A stretch of DNA of 35,419 nucleotides from Candidatus Latescibacterota bacterium (GTDB lineage Bacteria > Latescibacterota > UBA2968 > SICM01): positions 1 to 35,419 of the forward strand of contig SICM01000027.1 of the NCBI GenBank assembly GCA_009694805.1. The letters run 5' to 3'. How positions within the stretch are numbered: position 1 is the stretch's first letter; every line of letters starts with the position of its first letter. Made by a program: the position numbers and the translations under genes. The notes below the pieces were generated by a model. The model saw only the letters and a program-made list of their open reading frames with translations, was not told the origin of the DNA and ran no database searches. This document shows positions 27,759 to 35,419 of the stretch, piece after piece.

Positions 27759-30700
27759 TTAAGTCTCGTCCCCGCCTTCCAGTACGACGTCCATGCAGAG
27801 GCTCTGCAACTCCTTGACGAGCACGTTGAAGGACTCGGGGATGCCCGGTTCGGGAGGGTTGTCTCCCTTGACGATGGCTTCGTATATCTTGGACCGGCCG
27901 GCCACATCGTCCGACTTGACAGTCAACATCTCCTGGAGCATGTGGGCCGCGCCGTAGGCCTCCAGCGCCCAGACCTCCATCTCTCCGAAGCGCTGGCCGC
28001 CAAACTGGGCCTTTCCCCCCAGAGGCTGCTGCGTCACGAGCGAATAGGGGCCGATGGAGCGGGCGTGGATCTTGTCGGCGACAAGGTGGGACAGCTTCAT
28101 CATGTAGATCTTGCCGACCACCACCTCTTTATCGAACGCTTCGCCGCTCTTCCCGTCATACAGGGTGGTCTTGCCCGTCCGGGGAAGCCCCGATTGCTCC
28201 AGGGTCTCCTGGACCTCCTCAAACGTCGCCCCGTCGAACACCGGCGTGGCCATGTAGGTGTCCAGTTCCCCCGCTGCCCATCCAAGATGGGTCTCGAAGA
28301 TCTGCCCCAGGTTCATCCGGGACGGCACGCCGAGCGGGTTGAGGATGATGTCCACCGGCGTCCCGTCGGGCAGGTAGGGCATGTCCTCTTCGGGGACGAT
28401 GATCGAGACAACCCCCTTGTTCCCGTGCCGCCCCGCCATCTTGTCGCCCACCGAAAGCTTCCGCTTGCGGGCGATGTAGACCTTGACCAGTTGCACGATC
28501 CCCGGCGGCAGTTCGTCCCCGCGGGCGATCTTGTCCATCTCGCGCTCCATCTCCTCGTTGGCCTGCGCGATCAGGCGGTCGGCCATCTCCACGATCTGCT
28601 GGATGCGCTGGTCCGTGCGCCGGTCGTCCGTCCAGGCGTCGTCGGGCCGGGTGACGTCCAGGTCTATCTTGTCGGCCGTCTTGCGGTCGAAGACCTTCCC
28701 CTCCCTCGCCATCACCGAGTTGTCCTCGGTGTTGCGCAACAGCCCGACCTTCCGGTCCAGCAGAAGCTCCTTGACCTGCTCGTCCCGGGCCGCCTTGATC
28801 CCGTCGATCTTCGACTTGATGTCCGCCTTCAGCCGATTTGTCCGCTCGCGGTCAGACTTTTTGGTCTTCTCATCCCGCTCCTTCCGGGAGAAGACCTTGC
28901 GGTCCATCACGACGCCGTCCATGCCCGACGGGGCCCTCAGGGAGGCGTCCCGAACGTCCCCGGCCTTCTCGCCGAAGATCGCCCGCAGCAGTCGCTCCTC
29001 GGGGGAGAGTTCCGTCTCCCCCTTGGGGGTCACCTTCCCCACGAGGATGTCGCTCGGCCCCACCTCCGCCCCCACCCGGATGATCCCCTGATCGTCCAGA
29101 TTCCGCACTGCCTGTTCGCTCACGTTGGGGATCTCTCGGGTGATCTCCTCTGCCCCGCGCTTCGTGTCACGCACCTGCAGTTCGAATTCTTCGACGTGGA
29201 TGGAGGTGAAGGCGTCTTCCTTCAGCAGCCGCTCGCTGATGATGATGGCGTCCTCAAAGTTGTAGCCGTTCCAGGACATGAAGGCGCACAGCACGTTGAC
29301 CCCCAGCGCCAGGTCCCCCCTGTCCGTGGCGCACCCGTCGGCCAGCACGTCCCCGGCGGCCACCCGGTCCCCCTTACCCACGATCGGCCTCTGATTGATG
29401 CAACAGTCCTGGTTGGACCTCTTGAACTTGATCAGCCGATAGACGTCCATGTCGAACAGGTCGATGATCTCTCCGCCCTTGACGCGGTCCCGCTTCACCA
29501 CGATGCGGTCCGCGCTGACGTAGGCCACCACACCGGGGTTCCTGGCCAGAATCATGGCCCCGGAGTCGATGGCCACCTTCCGCTCCATCCCCGTCCCGAC
29601 CAGCGGGGCATCCGTCTTCAGCAGGGGCACCGCCTGGCGCTGCATGTTGGACCCCATCAGCGCCCGGTTGGCGTCGTCGTGCTCCAGGAACGGGATGAGC
29701 GCCGCCGCCGCGCTGACGAGCTGCTTGGGGGATACGTCCATATAATTGAGGTCCGTCGGAGGCACCAGCGGAAAATCCCCCCGCAGGCGCGCCTGCACCA
29801 GGGCCTGCGTGAACCGCCCTCGCTTGTCCACATGGGCATTCGCCTGGGCGATGACGTAGCGGTCTTCCTGATCCGCGGACAGGTACTCGATCTCTTCGGT
29901 CACCTTGCCGCTCTTGACCACGCGATAAGGGGTCTCCAGAAACCCGAACCGGTTCACCCGGGCGAACGTGGACAGGGACGCGATCAGGCCGATGTTGGGC
30001 CCTTCCGGCGTCTCAATCGGACAGATACGCCCGTAATGCGTGTGATGGACGTCCCGGACTTCGAACCCAGCCCGATCCCTCGTCAACCCGCCGGGCCCCA
30101 GCGCCGACAGACGCCGCTTGTGCGTCAACTCATCCAGCGGGTTGGTCTGCTGCATGAACTGCGAGAGCTGGCTGCTTCCGAAGAAGGCCCCCACCACCGT
30201 GGAGATCGTGCGGGCGTTGATCAGGTCGTGCGGCGTCAGCGACTCCGAGTCTCTCAGGCTCATCCGCTCCTTGATCGTGCGGGCCATCCGGGACATACCC
30301 ACGGAGAACTGGGCGGCCAGGAGTTCCCCCACGGACCGGATGCGACGGTTGCCGAGATGGTCGATATCGTCCGTGTGACCGTTCCCCTTGCGAAGCTCGA
30401 CAAGGTAGTGGATCAGGCGGAGAAAGTCCTCGACATGAAGAACCGTATAATCCAGCGAGATGTTCAGGTCGAACCGCTGATTGATCCGGTAACGGCCGAC
30501 CTCGCCCAAATGATAGCGTTTGGGGCTGAAGAACAACCGTTCCAGAAGCCCTCGGGCGGTCTCAATATTGGGAGGGTCTCCCGGCCGGAGAAGGTTGTAG
30601 ATGCGGGCGAGGGCCTCCTCGGCATTGTCCGTCGGGTCCTTCTTTAGGGTGTTCGTGACCACGCCGGCGTCATTGGCCTCGTTGACCTCAAGCACTTCGA

Positions 30701-31529
30701 TCCGGGTGATGCGCGCCTCTTTGAGCGCCTGAACGTGCTCCTCCGTCAGCGTCTGGAACGCCTCGACAACGACCTCTCCGGAGCGTTTGTCCACCGCCTC
30801 CGCCACGAGGATGCGGCCCACGGCCTCCTCGTCCACCTTGATCGAGGTGTCCTCGTGAAAAAGACTCAGGATCTCTTCGTTCTTGGAATAGCCCAGGGCC
30901 CTCAGAAAGAGCGTCACGGGGAGTTTTCGCTTGCGCTCGATATGCACGTACATCACATCGTTGATGTCCATGCTGAATTCGAGCCAAGACCCCCGGAAGG
31001 GGATGATCCGGGCTGAGAAGAGCCGCTTTCCGTTGGGGTGTGTGGTCTCGTCAAAGAAGACCCCCGGCGAGCGGTGCAACTGGCTCACGATCACGCGCTC
31101 CGACCCGTTGATGATGAAGGTCCCTTGCTCCGTCATCAGAGGCAGTTCGCCCAGAAACACCGTCTGTTCCACGATGTCCTGGACGCGACTCTCCTTATCC
31201 TGTCGATCCCTGGAGATCAGGCGAAGGGTAGCCCGCAATGGAGCCGCATACGTGGTGCCTCGCTCTTGACATTCCTCCACCCCGTACTTGGGCATGCCGA
31301 TCGAATAATCGACGAATTCCAGTGAGTAAAAATTATGAACGTCGGTGATCGGAAAAATGCTGTTGAAGACAGCATTAAGCCCTTGATTCTTGCGCTGGTC
31401 GGAGGGGGTGTTGGCCTGCAAAAACCATCGGTAAGAGTCGATCTGAATGTCCAAGAGATTGGGCATGTCGATCGCCTCCTGGAGCTTGGCGTAGGACCGC
31501 CTTTCAATGAACCCTTTTTTTGCTGCCAC
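27759..31529 (-). CDS. rpoB: DNA-directed RNA polymerase subunit beta
   Basis: The beta half of the polymerase active centre and the rifampicin target, 1256 residues. The rifampicin region reads [20 protein letters not shown] followed by [10 protein letters not shown]; Gln460 replaces the usual aspartate (E. coli D516). Catalytic-region motifs [16 protein letters not shown] and [12 protein letters not shown] are intact. Start is GTG 31529 ([13 protein letters not shown]) with AAGGAG about ten nt upstream. The rplL-rpoB gap carries a large hairpin. Confidence 0.97.
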   Translation of the reverse strand: MAAKKGFIERRSYAKLQEAIDMPNLLDIQIDSYRWFLQANTPSDQRKNQGLNAVFNSIFPITDVHNFYSLEFVDYSIGMPKYGVEECQERGTTYAAPLRATLRLISRDRQDKESRVQDIVEQTVFLGELPLMTEQGTFIINGSERVIVSQLHRSPGVFFDETTHPNGKRLFSARIIPFRGSWLEFSMDINDVMYVHIERKRKLPVTLFLRALGYSKNEEILSLFHEDTSIKVDEEAVGRILVAEAVDKRSGEVVVEAFQTLTEEHVQALKEARITRIEVLEVNEANDAGVVTNTLKKDPTDNAEEALARIYNLLRPGDPPNIETARGLLERLFFSPKRYHLGEVGRYRINQRFDLNISLDYTVLHVEDFLRLIHYLVELRKGNGHTDDIDHLGNRRIRSVGELLAAQFSVGMSRMARTIKERMSLRDSESLTPHDLINARTISTVVGAFFGSSQLSQFMQQTNPLDELTHKRRLSALGPGGLTRDRAGFEVRDVHHTHYGRICPIETPEGPNIGLIASLSTFARVNRFGFLETPYRVVKSGKVTEEIEYLSADQEDRYVIAQANAHVDKRGRFTQALVQARLRGDFPLVPPTDLNYMDVSPKQLVSAAAALIPFLEHDDANRALMGSNMQRQAVPLLKTDAPLVGTGMERKVAIDSGAMILARNPGVVAYVSADRIVVKRDRVKGGEIIDLFDMDVYRLIKFKRSNQDCCINQRPIVGKGDRVAAGDVLADGCATDRGDLALGVNVLCAFMSWNGYNFEDAIIISERLLKEDAFTSIHVEEFELQVRDTKRGAEEITREIPNVSEQAVRNLDDQGIIRVGAEVGPSDILVGKVTPKGETELSPEERLLRAIFGEKAGDVRDASLRAPSGMDGVVMDRKVFSRKERDEKTKKSDRERTNRLKADIKSKIDGIKAARDEQVKELLLDRKVGLLRNTEDNSVMAREGKVFDRKTADKIDLDVTRPDDAWTDDRRTDQRIQQIVEMADRLIAQANEEMEREMDKIARGDELPPGIVQLVKVYIARKRKLSVGDKMAGRHGNKGVVSIIVPEEDMPYLPDGTPVDIILNPLGVPSRMNLGQIFETHLGWAAGELDTYMATPVFDGATFEEVQETLEQSGLPRTGKTTLYDGKSGEAFDKEVVVGKIYMMKLSHLVADKIHARSIGPYSLVTQQPLGGKAQFGGQRFGEMEVWALEAYGAAHMLQEMLTVKSDDVAGRSKIYEAIVKGDNPPEPGIPESFNVLVKELQSLCMDVVLEGGDET

Positions 31530-31592
31530 AGCGCTCTCGCTCCTTAAAAAAAAGACAAATGATGGCAGATCACAGGGGCAGATTAAAAGCCG

Positions 31593-31640
31593 CAACCGCT
31601 CACAGCCTGTCAGCCGAATAAAGCTGAGGCGGAGCGGTTG
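31593..31640 (-). promoter_or_regulatory. Large hairpin between rplL and rpoB, candidate processing or attenuation site
   Basis: Arms CAACCGCTC (31593-31601) and GAGCGGTTG (31632-31640) pair perfectly; inside, GCCT-CAGC pairs with GCTG-AGGC with a small bulge, leaving an 8-nt loop. That is about 17 bp of stem. In E. coli the same interval holds a transcription attenuator and an RNase III site that set the ratio of L7/L12 to beta. No U-tract follows, so processing seems likelier than termination. Confidence 0.6.
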
Positions 31641-31676
31641 GGAAGCTCGAAACGGACGAACAAGGAGCAGGCGGGA

Positions 31677-32048
31677 CTACTTGATCTCTACGGCAGCCCC
31701 CACCTCTTCGAGTTGCGCCTTGATGCTTTGTGCCTCTTCCTTCGACACGCCCTCTTTCACGGCCTTGGGAGCGCCGTCCACAAGGTCTTTGGCCTCCTTC
31801 AACCCCAGATTCGTGATCGATCGGACCACCTTGATGACCTGGATTTTCTTCTCCCCTGAACCCGACAGAATGACGTCGAACTCCGTCTTCTCCTCCACAG
31901 GGGCCGCCGCGGCGCCCGCCGCAGGGGCCGCAGCCACCACCGCAGCCTGCGCCTTCACGCCGAACTTTTCCTCCAGGGCCTTCACCAACTCGGAAAGTTC
32001 GAGCACCGAGAGCTTCTCGATCTGGCTGATGATGTCTTCAATCGGCAT
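31677..32048 (-). CDS. rplL: 50S ribosomal protein L7/L12
   Basis: The stalk protein that recruits translational GTPases, present as several dimers on L10. I chose ATG 32048 ([20 protein letters not shown], 123 residues) because GGAGG ends five nt before it; an ATG four codons upstream overlaps that site. The N-domain dimerises, the Ala/Pro hinge follows ([11 protein letters not shown]), and the C-domain has [20 protein letters not shown]. Confidence 0.96.
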   Translation of the reverse strand: MPIEDIISQIEKLSVLELSELVKALEEKFGVKAQAAVVAAAPAAGAAAAPVEEKTEFDVILSGSGEKKIQVIKVVRSITNLGLKEAKDLVDGAPKAVKEGVSKEEAQSIKAQLEEVGAAVEIK

Positions 32049-32099
32049 CGCTTCCTCCATCTTAAATCAGAAGTTTAGTATAGGCCACAGAAGCGCCCC

Positions 32100-32163
32100 G
32101 GAAGACGCAGAAGAAACCTGCCCAATTCGAGTCTTCTGTGAAGTTCCGTGTAATTCCGTGAAC
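32100..32163. repeat. Decamer repeats and hairpin between rplJ and rplL
   Basis: Three 10-nt direct units start at 32134, 32144 and 32154 (TTCTGTGAAG-like). CAGAAGA (32108-32114) and TCTTCTG (32132-32138) form a perfect 7-bp stem, with GGAA/TTCC as outer pairs. The 131-nt gap 32049-32179 contains no gene. Confidence 0.6.
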
Positions 32164-32179
32164 TACCGTTCCGTCTTTT

Positions 32180-32827
32180 CTACTCTGGCGTTACAGATTC
32201 TGCCTTCTCCTCCGCCTCTGGCGTTACAGATTCTGCCTTCTCCTCCGCCTCTGGCGTTACAGATTCTGCCTTCTCCTCCGCCTCTGGCGTTACAGACTCG
32301 GCCTTCTCCTCCGCCTGACGCTTCTCCGCCAGGGCGTGCAACGTCCCTACCAGCTTCTGCGGAATGGCCTGCAGACACACGACAAGGCCCACCAGCGGGC
32401 CTTGAATCGCGGTTACGACCTGCGTGAGCAGCACTTCGCGGGAGGGAATCGACGCCAACTGTTCGACCTGAAGACCGGTATAAAGCGTTTTCTCAACAAT
32501 TCCGCTCTTGATCTTCAGGGGCACCGGCTGCTTGGTGAAGTCCGCCAGAATCTTGGCCGACTGGGTGGGATCGTCCTCCGTGAACACAATTCCTGTGGGC
32601 CCCTTCAGGTACTCCCGGAGACATGAAAACCCGGCCTGGTCCGCAGCGATGGCAGTCAGTCGATTTTTGACGACTAGATAGGAGGAGGATACCTTGCGCA
32701 ACCGGGACCTCAGGTCCGTCATAGTGCCGACGTTCAGTCCGGAAAAGTCCGTCAAAAAGATCCCCTTCGACCGGGCGAACATCTCCGACACCGCCGTGAC
32801 GGTGGCCTCTTTTTCTGCTGTGGGCAT
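32180..32827 (-). CDS. rplJ: 50S ribosomal protein L10 with repetitive C-terminal tail
   Basis: L10 anchors L7/L12 dimers to the ribosome. The 215-residue protein starts at ATG 32827, with GGAG six nt upstream. The globular domain (FLTDFSGLNVGTMTDLRSRL) is followed by the L12-binding helix, GPLVGLVVCLQAIPQKLVG, long enough for about two dimers. Then come four copies of the 11-residue unit AEEKAESVTPE (172-215), an acidic extension I do not know from other L10 proteins. The unit is charged, not amphipathic like the L12-binding steps, so extra stalk binding is unlikely. Confidence 0.95.
   Translation of the reverse strand: MPTAEKEATVTAVSEMFARSKGIFLTDFSGLNVGTMTDLRSRLRKVSSSYLVVKNRLTAIAADQAGFSCLREYLKGPTGIVFTEDDPTQSAKILADFTKQPVPLKIKSGIVEKTLYTGLQVEQLASIPSREVLLTQVVTAIQGPLVGLVVCLQAIPQKLVGTLHALAEKRQAEEKAESVTPEAEEKAESVTPEAEEKAESVTPEAEEKAESVTPE
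32183..32314. repeat. 33-bp tandem repeat, four copies, inside rplJ
   Basis: Copies start at 32183, 32216, 32249 and 32282. The first three are identical and the fourth differs by two bases. Each encodes one AEEKAESVTPE unit, so gain or loss of copies keeps the frame. It ends at the rplJ stop codon. Confidence 0.97.
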
Positions 32828-32861
32828 GATCAACTCCAATCGGAACTCAGGACGTTCTGTT

Positions 32862-33554
32862 TCAGTGCGCAGGTGCCGCTTTCTCTACCCGGATGCCCGG
32901 GCTCATCGTTTTCGAGAGGGTCACTGTGCGGATGTAGTGCCCCTTGACGGCGGGAGGCTTGGCGCGCGTCACCGCGTCGATCAGAATTTGCGCATTCTCC
33001 AGGAGCTTGTCCTCGCCGAAGGAGACCTTTCCTACAGGGGCCTGAACGTTCCCAGCCTTGTCAACGCGGAACTCAATCCGGCCCGCCTTGGCCTCGCGCA
33101 CCGCTTTCCCCACCTCGCGCGTCACCGTACCGCTCTTGGGGTTGGGCATCAGACCGCGAGGGCCGAGGATCTTCCCGAGACGGCCGACGCCCCCCATCAT
33201 GTCGGGGCTGGCGATGACGATATCGAAATCGATCCATCCCTCGGAGATCTTCTTGATCAGGTCATCCCCGCCCACATAATCGGCGCCGGCCTCCTTCGCC
33301 TCTGTCTCCAGTTCCCCTTTGGTCAGGACGAGGACCTTCTGAGAACGCCCGGTGCCGTGGGGCAGGATCACCGTGCCGCGCACGACCTGATCCGCGTGCC
33401 TCGGGTCAACGCCCAGATTCATGGCCACTTCAACCGTCTCGTCGAACTTCCGCTGGGGCATCTCCTTCAGCATCTTGACGGCCGTGTCCAGCGGGTACTG
33501 CGTTCGACGGTCCACATTTTCGATCATCTTTTGGTAAAGCTTTCCGCGAGCCAT
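32862..33554 (-). CDS. rplA: 50S ribosomal protein L1
   Basis: L1 forms the mobile stalk at the E site. The 230-residue protein has [39 protein letters not shown] and [15 protein letters not shown], all hallmark segments. The ribosome-binding site GGAGGG lies inside the last codons of rplK, whose stop is 2 nt before the start ATG 33554, so the pair is coupled. An L1 feedback site ahead of rplK could not be seen. Confidence 0.97.
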   Translation of the reverse strand: MARGKLYQKMIENVDRRTQYPLDTAVKMLKEMPQRKFDETVEVAMNLGVDPRHADQVVRGTVILPHGTGRSQKVLVLTKGELETEAKEAGADYVGGDDLIKKISEGWIDFDIVIASPDMMGGVGRLGKILGPRGLMPNPKSGTVTREVGKAVREAKAGRIEFRVDKAGNVQAPVGKVSFGEDKLLENAQILIDAVTRAKPPAVKGHYIRTVTLSKTMSPGIRVEKAAPAH

Positions 33555-33556
33555 CT

Positions 33557-33982
33557 CTATCCCTCCACCGTCAATCCCATGCTGCGGGCAGTCCCTGCGA
33601 CCATCCGCATCGCCGCCTCCAGGTCCGTGGTGTTCAGGTCAGGCAACTTGATCTGGGCGATCTCTCGGACCTGATCTATCGTCACCTTCCCTACCTTCTG
33701 GCGATTGGATTCTGGGGAGCCCTTCTCCAGGCTGGCGGCTCGTTTCAGGAGCACCGCAGCAGGGGGGGTCTTGGTGATGAAAGTGAAGCTTCTGTCTGAA
33801 AAGATCGTGATGACAACGGGTATGATCAGGCCGGTCTTATCCTGGGTTTGAGCGTTGAACGATTTACAGAACTCCATGATATTGACGCCATGCTGGCCCA
33901 GAGCCGGACCCACGGGAGGGGTAGGGGTGGCCTGCCCCCCCGGGATCTGAAGTTTAACGATTGCAAGTACCTTTTTGGCCAC
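33557..33982 (-). CDS. rplK: 50S ribosomal protein L11
   Basis: L11 and its 23S target make up the GTPase-associated centre and the thiostrepton site. The 141-residue protein has [20 protein letters not shown] with the prolines of the thiostrepton-facing domain, then [15 protein letters not shown] and the C-domain [12 protein letters not shown]. Start is GTG 33982 with GGAG seven nt upstream. Confidence 0.97.
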   Translation of the reverse strand: MAKKVLAIVKLQIPGGQATPTPPVGPALGQHGVNIMEFCKSFNAQTQDKTGLIIPVVITIFSDRSFTFITKTPPAAVLLKRAASLEKGSPESNRQKVGKVTIDQVREIAQIKLPDLNTTDLEAAMRMVAGTARSMGLTVEG

Positions 33983-33997
33983 AGCAAAACTCCGATT

Positions 33998-34543
33998 CTA
34001 TTCTTTCTGCTCAACCGACTCCACCTGGAGCACATCCAATTCGACGGGTGTGTTTCGGCCAAAGATGCTGACCATGACCTTGATCTTGCTCTTTTCAGGG
34101 TTGATGTCGTCAACCGTACCTAAAAATTCACTGAAAGGACCGTCTATGACCTTAACTCTATCTCCGACCCGATAGGGCACTGTCTCCTCGTGGCGCGTCT
34201 TCCCGCGATCGATCTGCCCCAGGATGCGCTCCACTTCTTCATCCCTGAGGGGAACGGGCTTCTTCCCGGGCCCCACGAAGTTGGTCACGCCCGGCACATT
34301 CGTGATAAAATGCAACGCCTCCTTCGTCATCTCCATCTCGACGAGGACATAGCTGGGCAGGAACTTGCGCGTGACGGTCGTCTTGCGACCATCTTTCATC
34401 TCCACCACCTCTTCTGTAGGCACTACAACCTGCGCCACTTTCCCGGACACCGAGGGATCGTTGGAGGCGGCATTCTCGATGTAGTGCTTGACCTTGTTCT
34501 CGTGGCCGGAATAGGTGTGAATGACGTACCAGCGTTTATCCAT
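33998..34543 (-). CDS. nusG: Transcription elongation factor NusG
   Basis: NusG binds the polymerase clamp and links it to Rho or ribosomal S10. The 181-residue protein has the NGN domain (KRWYVIHTYSGHENKVKHYI, GYVLVEM-like SYVLVEMEMT) and a C-terminal KOW domain, VGDRVKVIDGPFSEFLGTVD. It is preceded by secE, as in most bacteria. Confidence 0.97.
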   Translation of the reverse strand: MDKRWYVIHTYSGHENKVKHYIENAASNDPSVSGKVAQVVVPTEEVVEMKDGRKTTVTRKFLPSYVLVEMEMTKEALHFITNVPGVTNFVGPGKKPVPLRDEEVERILGQIDRGKTRHEETVPYRVGDRVKVIDGPFSEFLGTVDDINPEKSKIKVMVSIFGRNTPVELDVLQVESVEQKE

Positions 34544-34584
34544 AAGATGAAAGCTGCCTCAAAATGGAAAGACCCTCGGCGAGG

Positions 34585-34770
34585 TTACTTGAGAAAAGAG
34601 GCCATGGCTTTGGAGAGGATGAAATCGAAGATAAACACAAAAATCGACAAGGTGAATGAGATCACCAGCACGATCCCTGTCGAAGCGATCAACTCTTCGC
34701 GGGACGGCCAGGCCACCTTGCCCATCTCGATCTGAACCTCTTTCAAAAACTGTCCGATCTTTTCAAACAT
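34585..34770 (-). CDS. secE: Protein translocase subunit SecE
   Basis: The clamp subunit of SecYEG. At 61 residues it is the short, one-helix form: an amphipathic start (MFEKIGQFLKEVQIEMGKVA), the WPSREEL motif and one membrane helix, GIVLVISFTLSIFVFIFDFI. ATG 34770 has only a weak AAAGAT ribosome-binding site. It stands between trnW and nusG, the standard place. Confidence 0.96.
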   Translation of the reverse strand: MFEKIGQFLKEVQIEMGKVAWPSREELIASTGIVLVISFTLSIFVFIFDFILSKAMASFLK

Positions 34771-34786
34771 AGTTTATCTTTTCGAA

Positions 34787-34844
34787 ACAGGCTGTGGGAT
34801 GATATCGCTAGGATCTGTCTGTCTCATCCCGACTTTGAGCCTGT
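34787..34844 (-). promoter_or_regulatory. Two-part hairpin between trnW and secE
   Basis: ACAGGCT (34787-34793) pairs with AGCCTGT (34838-34844), and inside it GGGATGA (34796-34802) pairs with TCATCCC (34824-34830). It lies 32 nt downstream of the tRNA-Trp 3' end and could guide tRNA processing or secE mRNA stability. No U-tract follows. Confidence 0.5.
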
Positions 34845-34876
34845 ACAGATTGTTCAGGACTTGATCGATTCAGAAC

Positions 34877-34952
34877 TGGCAGGGGCGGCAGGACTTGAAC
34901 CCGCAACCACTGGTTTTGGAGACCAGTGCTCTACCACTTGAGCTACACCCCT
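34877..34952 (-). tRNA. trnW: tRNA-Trp (CCA)
   Basis: The minus strand folds into a cloverleaf with acceptor arms AGGGGTG and CGCCCCT, D-arm TAGCTC...GAGC, anticodon loop CTCCAAA (anticodon CCA) and TPsiC segment GGTTCAAGTCC. The 3' CCA is encoded. It lies 7 nt after the rpmG stop codon, so processing of a joint transcript is likely. Confidence 0.95.
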
Positions 34953-34959
34953 GCTGTCA

Positions 34960-35112
34960 TTACCGGGTCTCTCGATGAGACGTATGCTTGCGACAAAAGC
35001 GGCAGTATCTCTTCTGTTGGATGCGGTCAGGATGAAGCCGTCTGTTCTTGTTCGTCGAGTAATTCCGGCGACTACACGTACCACAGGCCAGATCGACACG
35101 GTCTCGTGGCAT
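34960..35112 (-). CDS. rpmG: 50S ribosomal protein L33, zinc form
   Basis: A 50-residue protein reading [20 protein letters not shown] and ending [14 protein letters not shown]. Zinc ligands are Cys10, Cys13, Cys37 and Cys40, so this is the C+ paralog. L33 sits near the E site of the large subunit. ATG 35112 has GGAG eight nt upstream. It is placed between tRNA-Thr and tRNA-Trp, where many bacteria have tuf followed by rpmG or only tuf. Confidence 0.95.
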   Translation of the reverse strand: MPRDRVDLACGTCSRRNYSTNKNRRLHPDRIQQKRYCRFCRKHTSHRETR

Positions 35113-35141
35113 AGATCACACTCCATCGCTCTGAAAAAATT

Positions 35142-35217
35142 TGGAGCCCACGACCGGGCTCGAACCGGTGACCTCCTCCTTACCAAGGAGGTGCTCTACC
35201 GCCTGAGCTACATGGGC
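35142..35217 (-). tRNA. trnT: tRNA-Thr (GGT)
   Basis: Minus-strand cloverleaf: acceptor arms GCCCATG and CGTGGGC, D-arm TAGCTCAG, anticodon stem CCTCC/GGAGG with loop TTGGTAA (anticodon GGT) and GGTTCGAGCC. CCA is encoded. A run of six T follows closely, but no extra hairpin is present. Confidence 0.95.
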
Positions 35218-35284
35218 GTTAAATAGGATCATACCAGCTTCTCTGCCTTTATAAGCTAATCGTTATGAACCAGGTCTCAAAATC

Positions 35285-35360
<76 letters not shown>

Positions 35361-35400
35361 CCTGGTTCAAGCTCTGCAGGATTTACGCCCCTCAGGAGGC

Positions 35401-35418
35401 TGTGGGACGAAACCCACA
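35401..35418. other. Small hairpin at the right edge
   Basis: TGTGGG (35401-35406) and CCCACA (35413-35418) form a 6-bp stem around ACGAAA. Too little flanking sequence is available to say whether it is a terminator of an upstream gene or part of another RNA. Confidence 0.3.
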
Positions 35419-35419
35419 A

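Noticed and set aside
27942-30647. A 901-codon open frame on the plus strand opposite rpoB
   Set aside because: It is the antisense shadow of rpoB, GC-rich, with no domain, start signal or promoter; the similar long frames opposite rpoC (23480-26092, 26174-27817) and fusA (21068-22420) fail for the same reason.
35218-35284. A promoter between tRNA-Thr and tRNA-Gly
   Set aside because: TATGAT on the minus strand fits a -10 box, but no acceptable -35 stands 16-18 nt upstream.

Overview
This 35.4-kb, GC-rich bacterial window is almost entirely a translation/transcription supercluster on the minus strand. In transcription order it reads trnG(TCC), trnT(GGT), rpmG, trnW(CCA), secE, nusG, rplK, rplA, rplJ, rplL, rpoB, rpoC, then rpsL, rpsG, fusA, tuf, then rpsJ-rplC-rplD-rplW-rplB-rpsS-rplV-rpsC-rplP-rpmC-rpsQ (S10), rplN-rplX-rplE-rpsN-rpsH-rplF-rplR-rpsE-rpmD-rplO-secY-adk-infA-rpmJ (spc-like) and rpsM-rpsK-rpsD-rpoA-rplQ (alpha). 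Downstream lie a RlmD/RumA-type 23S rRNA uracil methyltransferase and a dprA broken by a one-base frameshift, which converges on lexA. The left edge holds the tail of what is probably a transposase.

Organism (inference): the canonical joining of rpoBC, str, S10, spc and alpha, zinc-binding S4, S14, L33 and L36, adk next to infA without map, about one-third non-ATG starts, and protein sequence close to no model organism suggest an uncultivated phylum-level lineage of the NC10/Deltaproteobacteria/Nitrospirota kind. I cannot place it further without a tree.

Region by region: 1-301 is an insertion-sequence remnant plus a strong lexA promoter. 302-2037 is lexA against the frameshifted dprA. 2038-2383 is non-coding and carries two copies of a hairpin module. 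2384-3742 is the rRNA methyltransferase. 3743-3876 is a hairpin-rich end of the ribosomal operon. 3877-34770 is the supercluster. 34771-35419 holds three tRNAs and the short rpmG gene.

The genes form the ribosome (most large- and small-subunit core proteins), its elongation factors, RNA polymerase alpha, beta and beta-prime, NusG, and the SecY/SecE translocon core. A near-consensus promoter lies across the rpoC stop codon and should drive the str-S10-spc-alpha part separately.

The unexplained structure is between the genes. Most ribosomal genes abut or overlap, but about a dozen junctions carry 40-150-nt inserts. Nine of these include sequence phased in 7-nt units, with a different heptad in each gap. 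They are often inverted about a centre, and six lie within 2 nt of, or overlap, the stop codon of the gene before them while leaving the next ribosome-binding site clear. Two further gaps (rpsS/rplV and rpoB/rpoC) hold copies of one palindromic element. This intergenic element class is the best candidate here for something undescribed.
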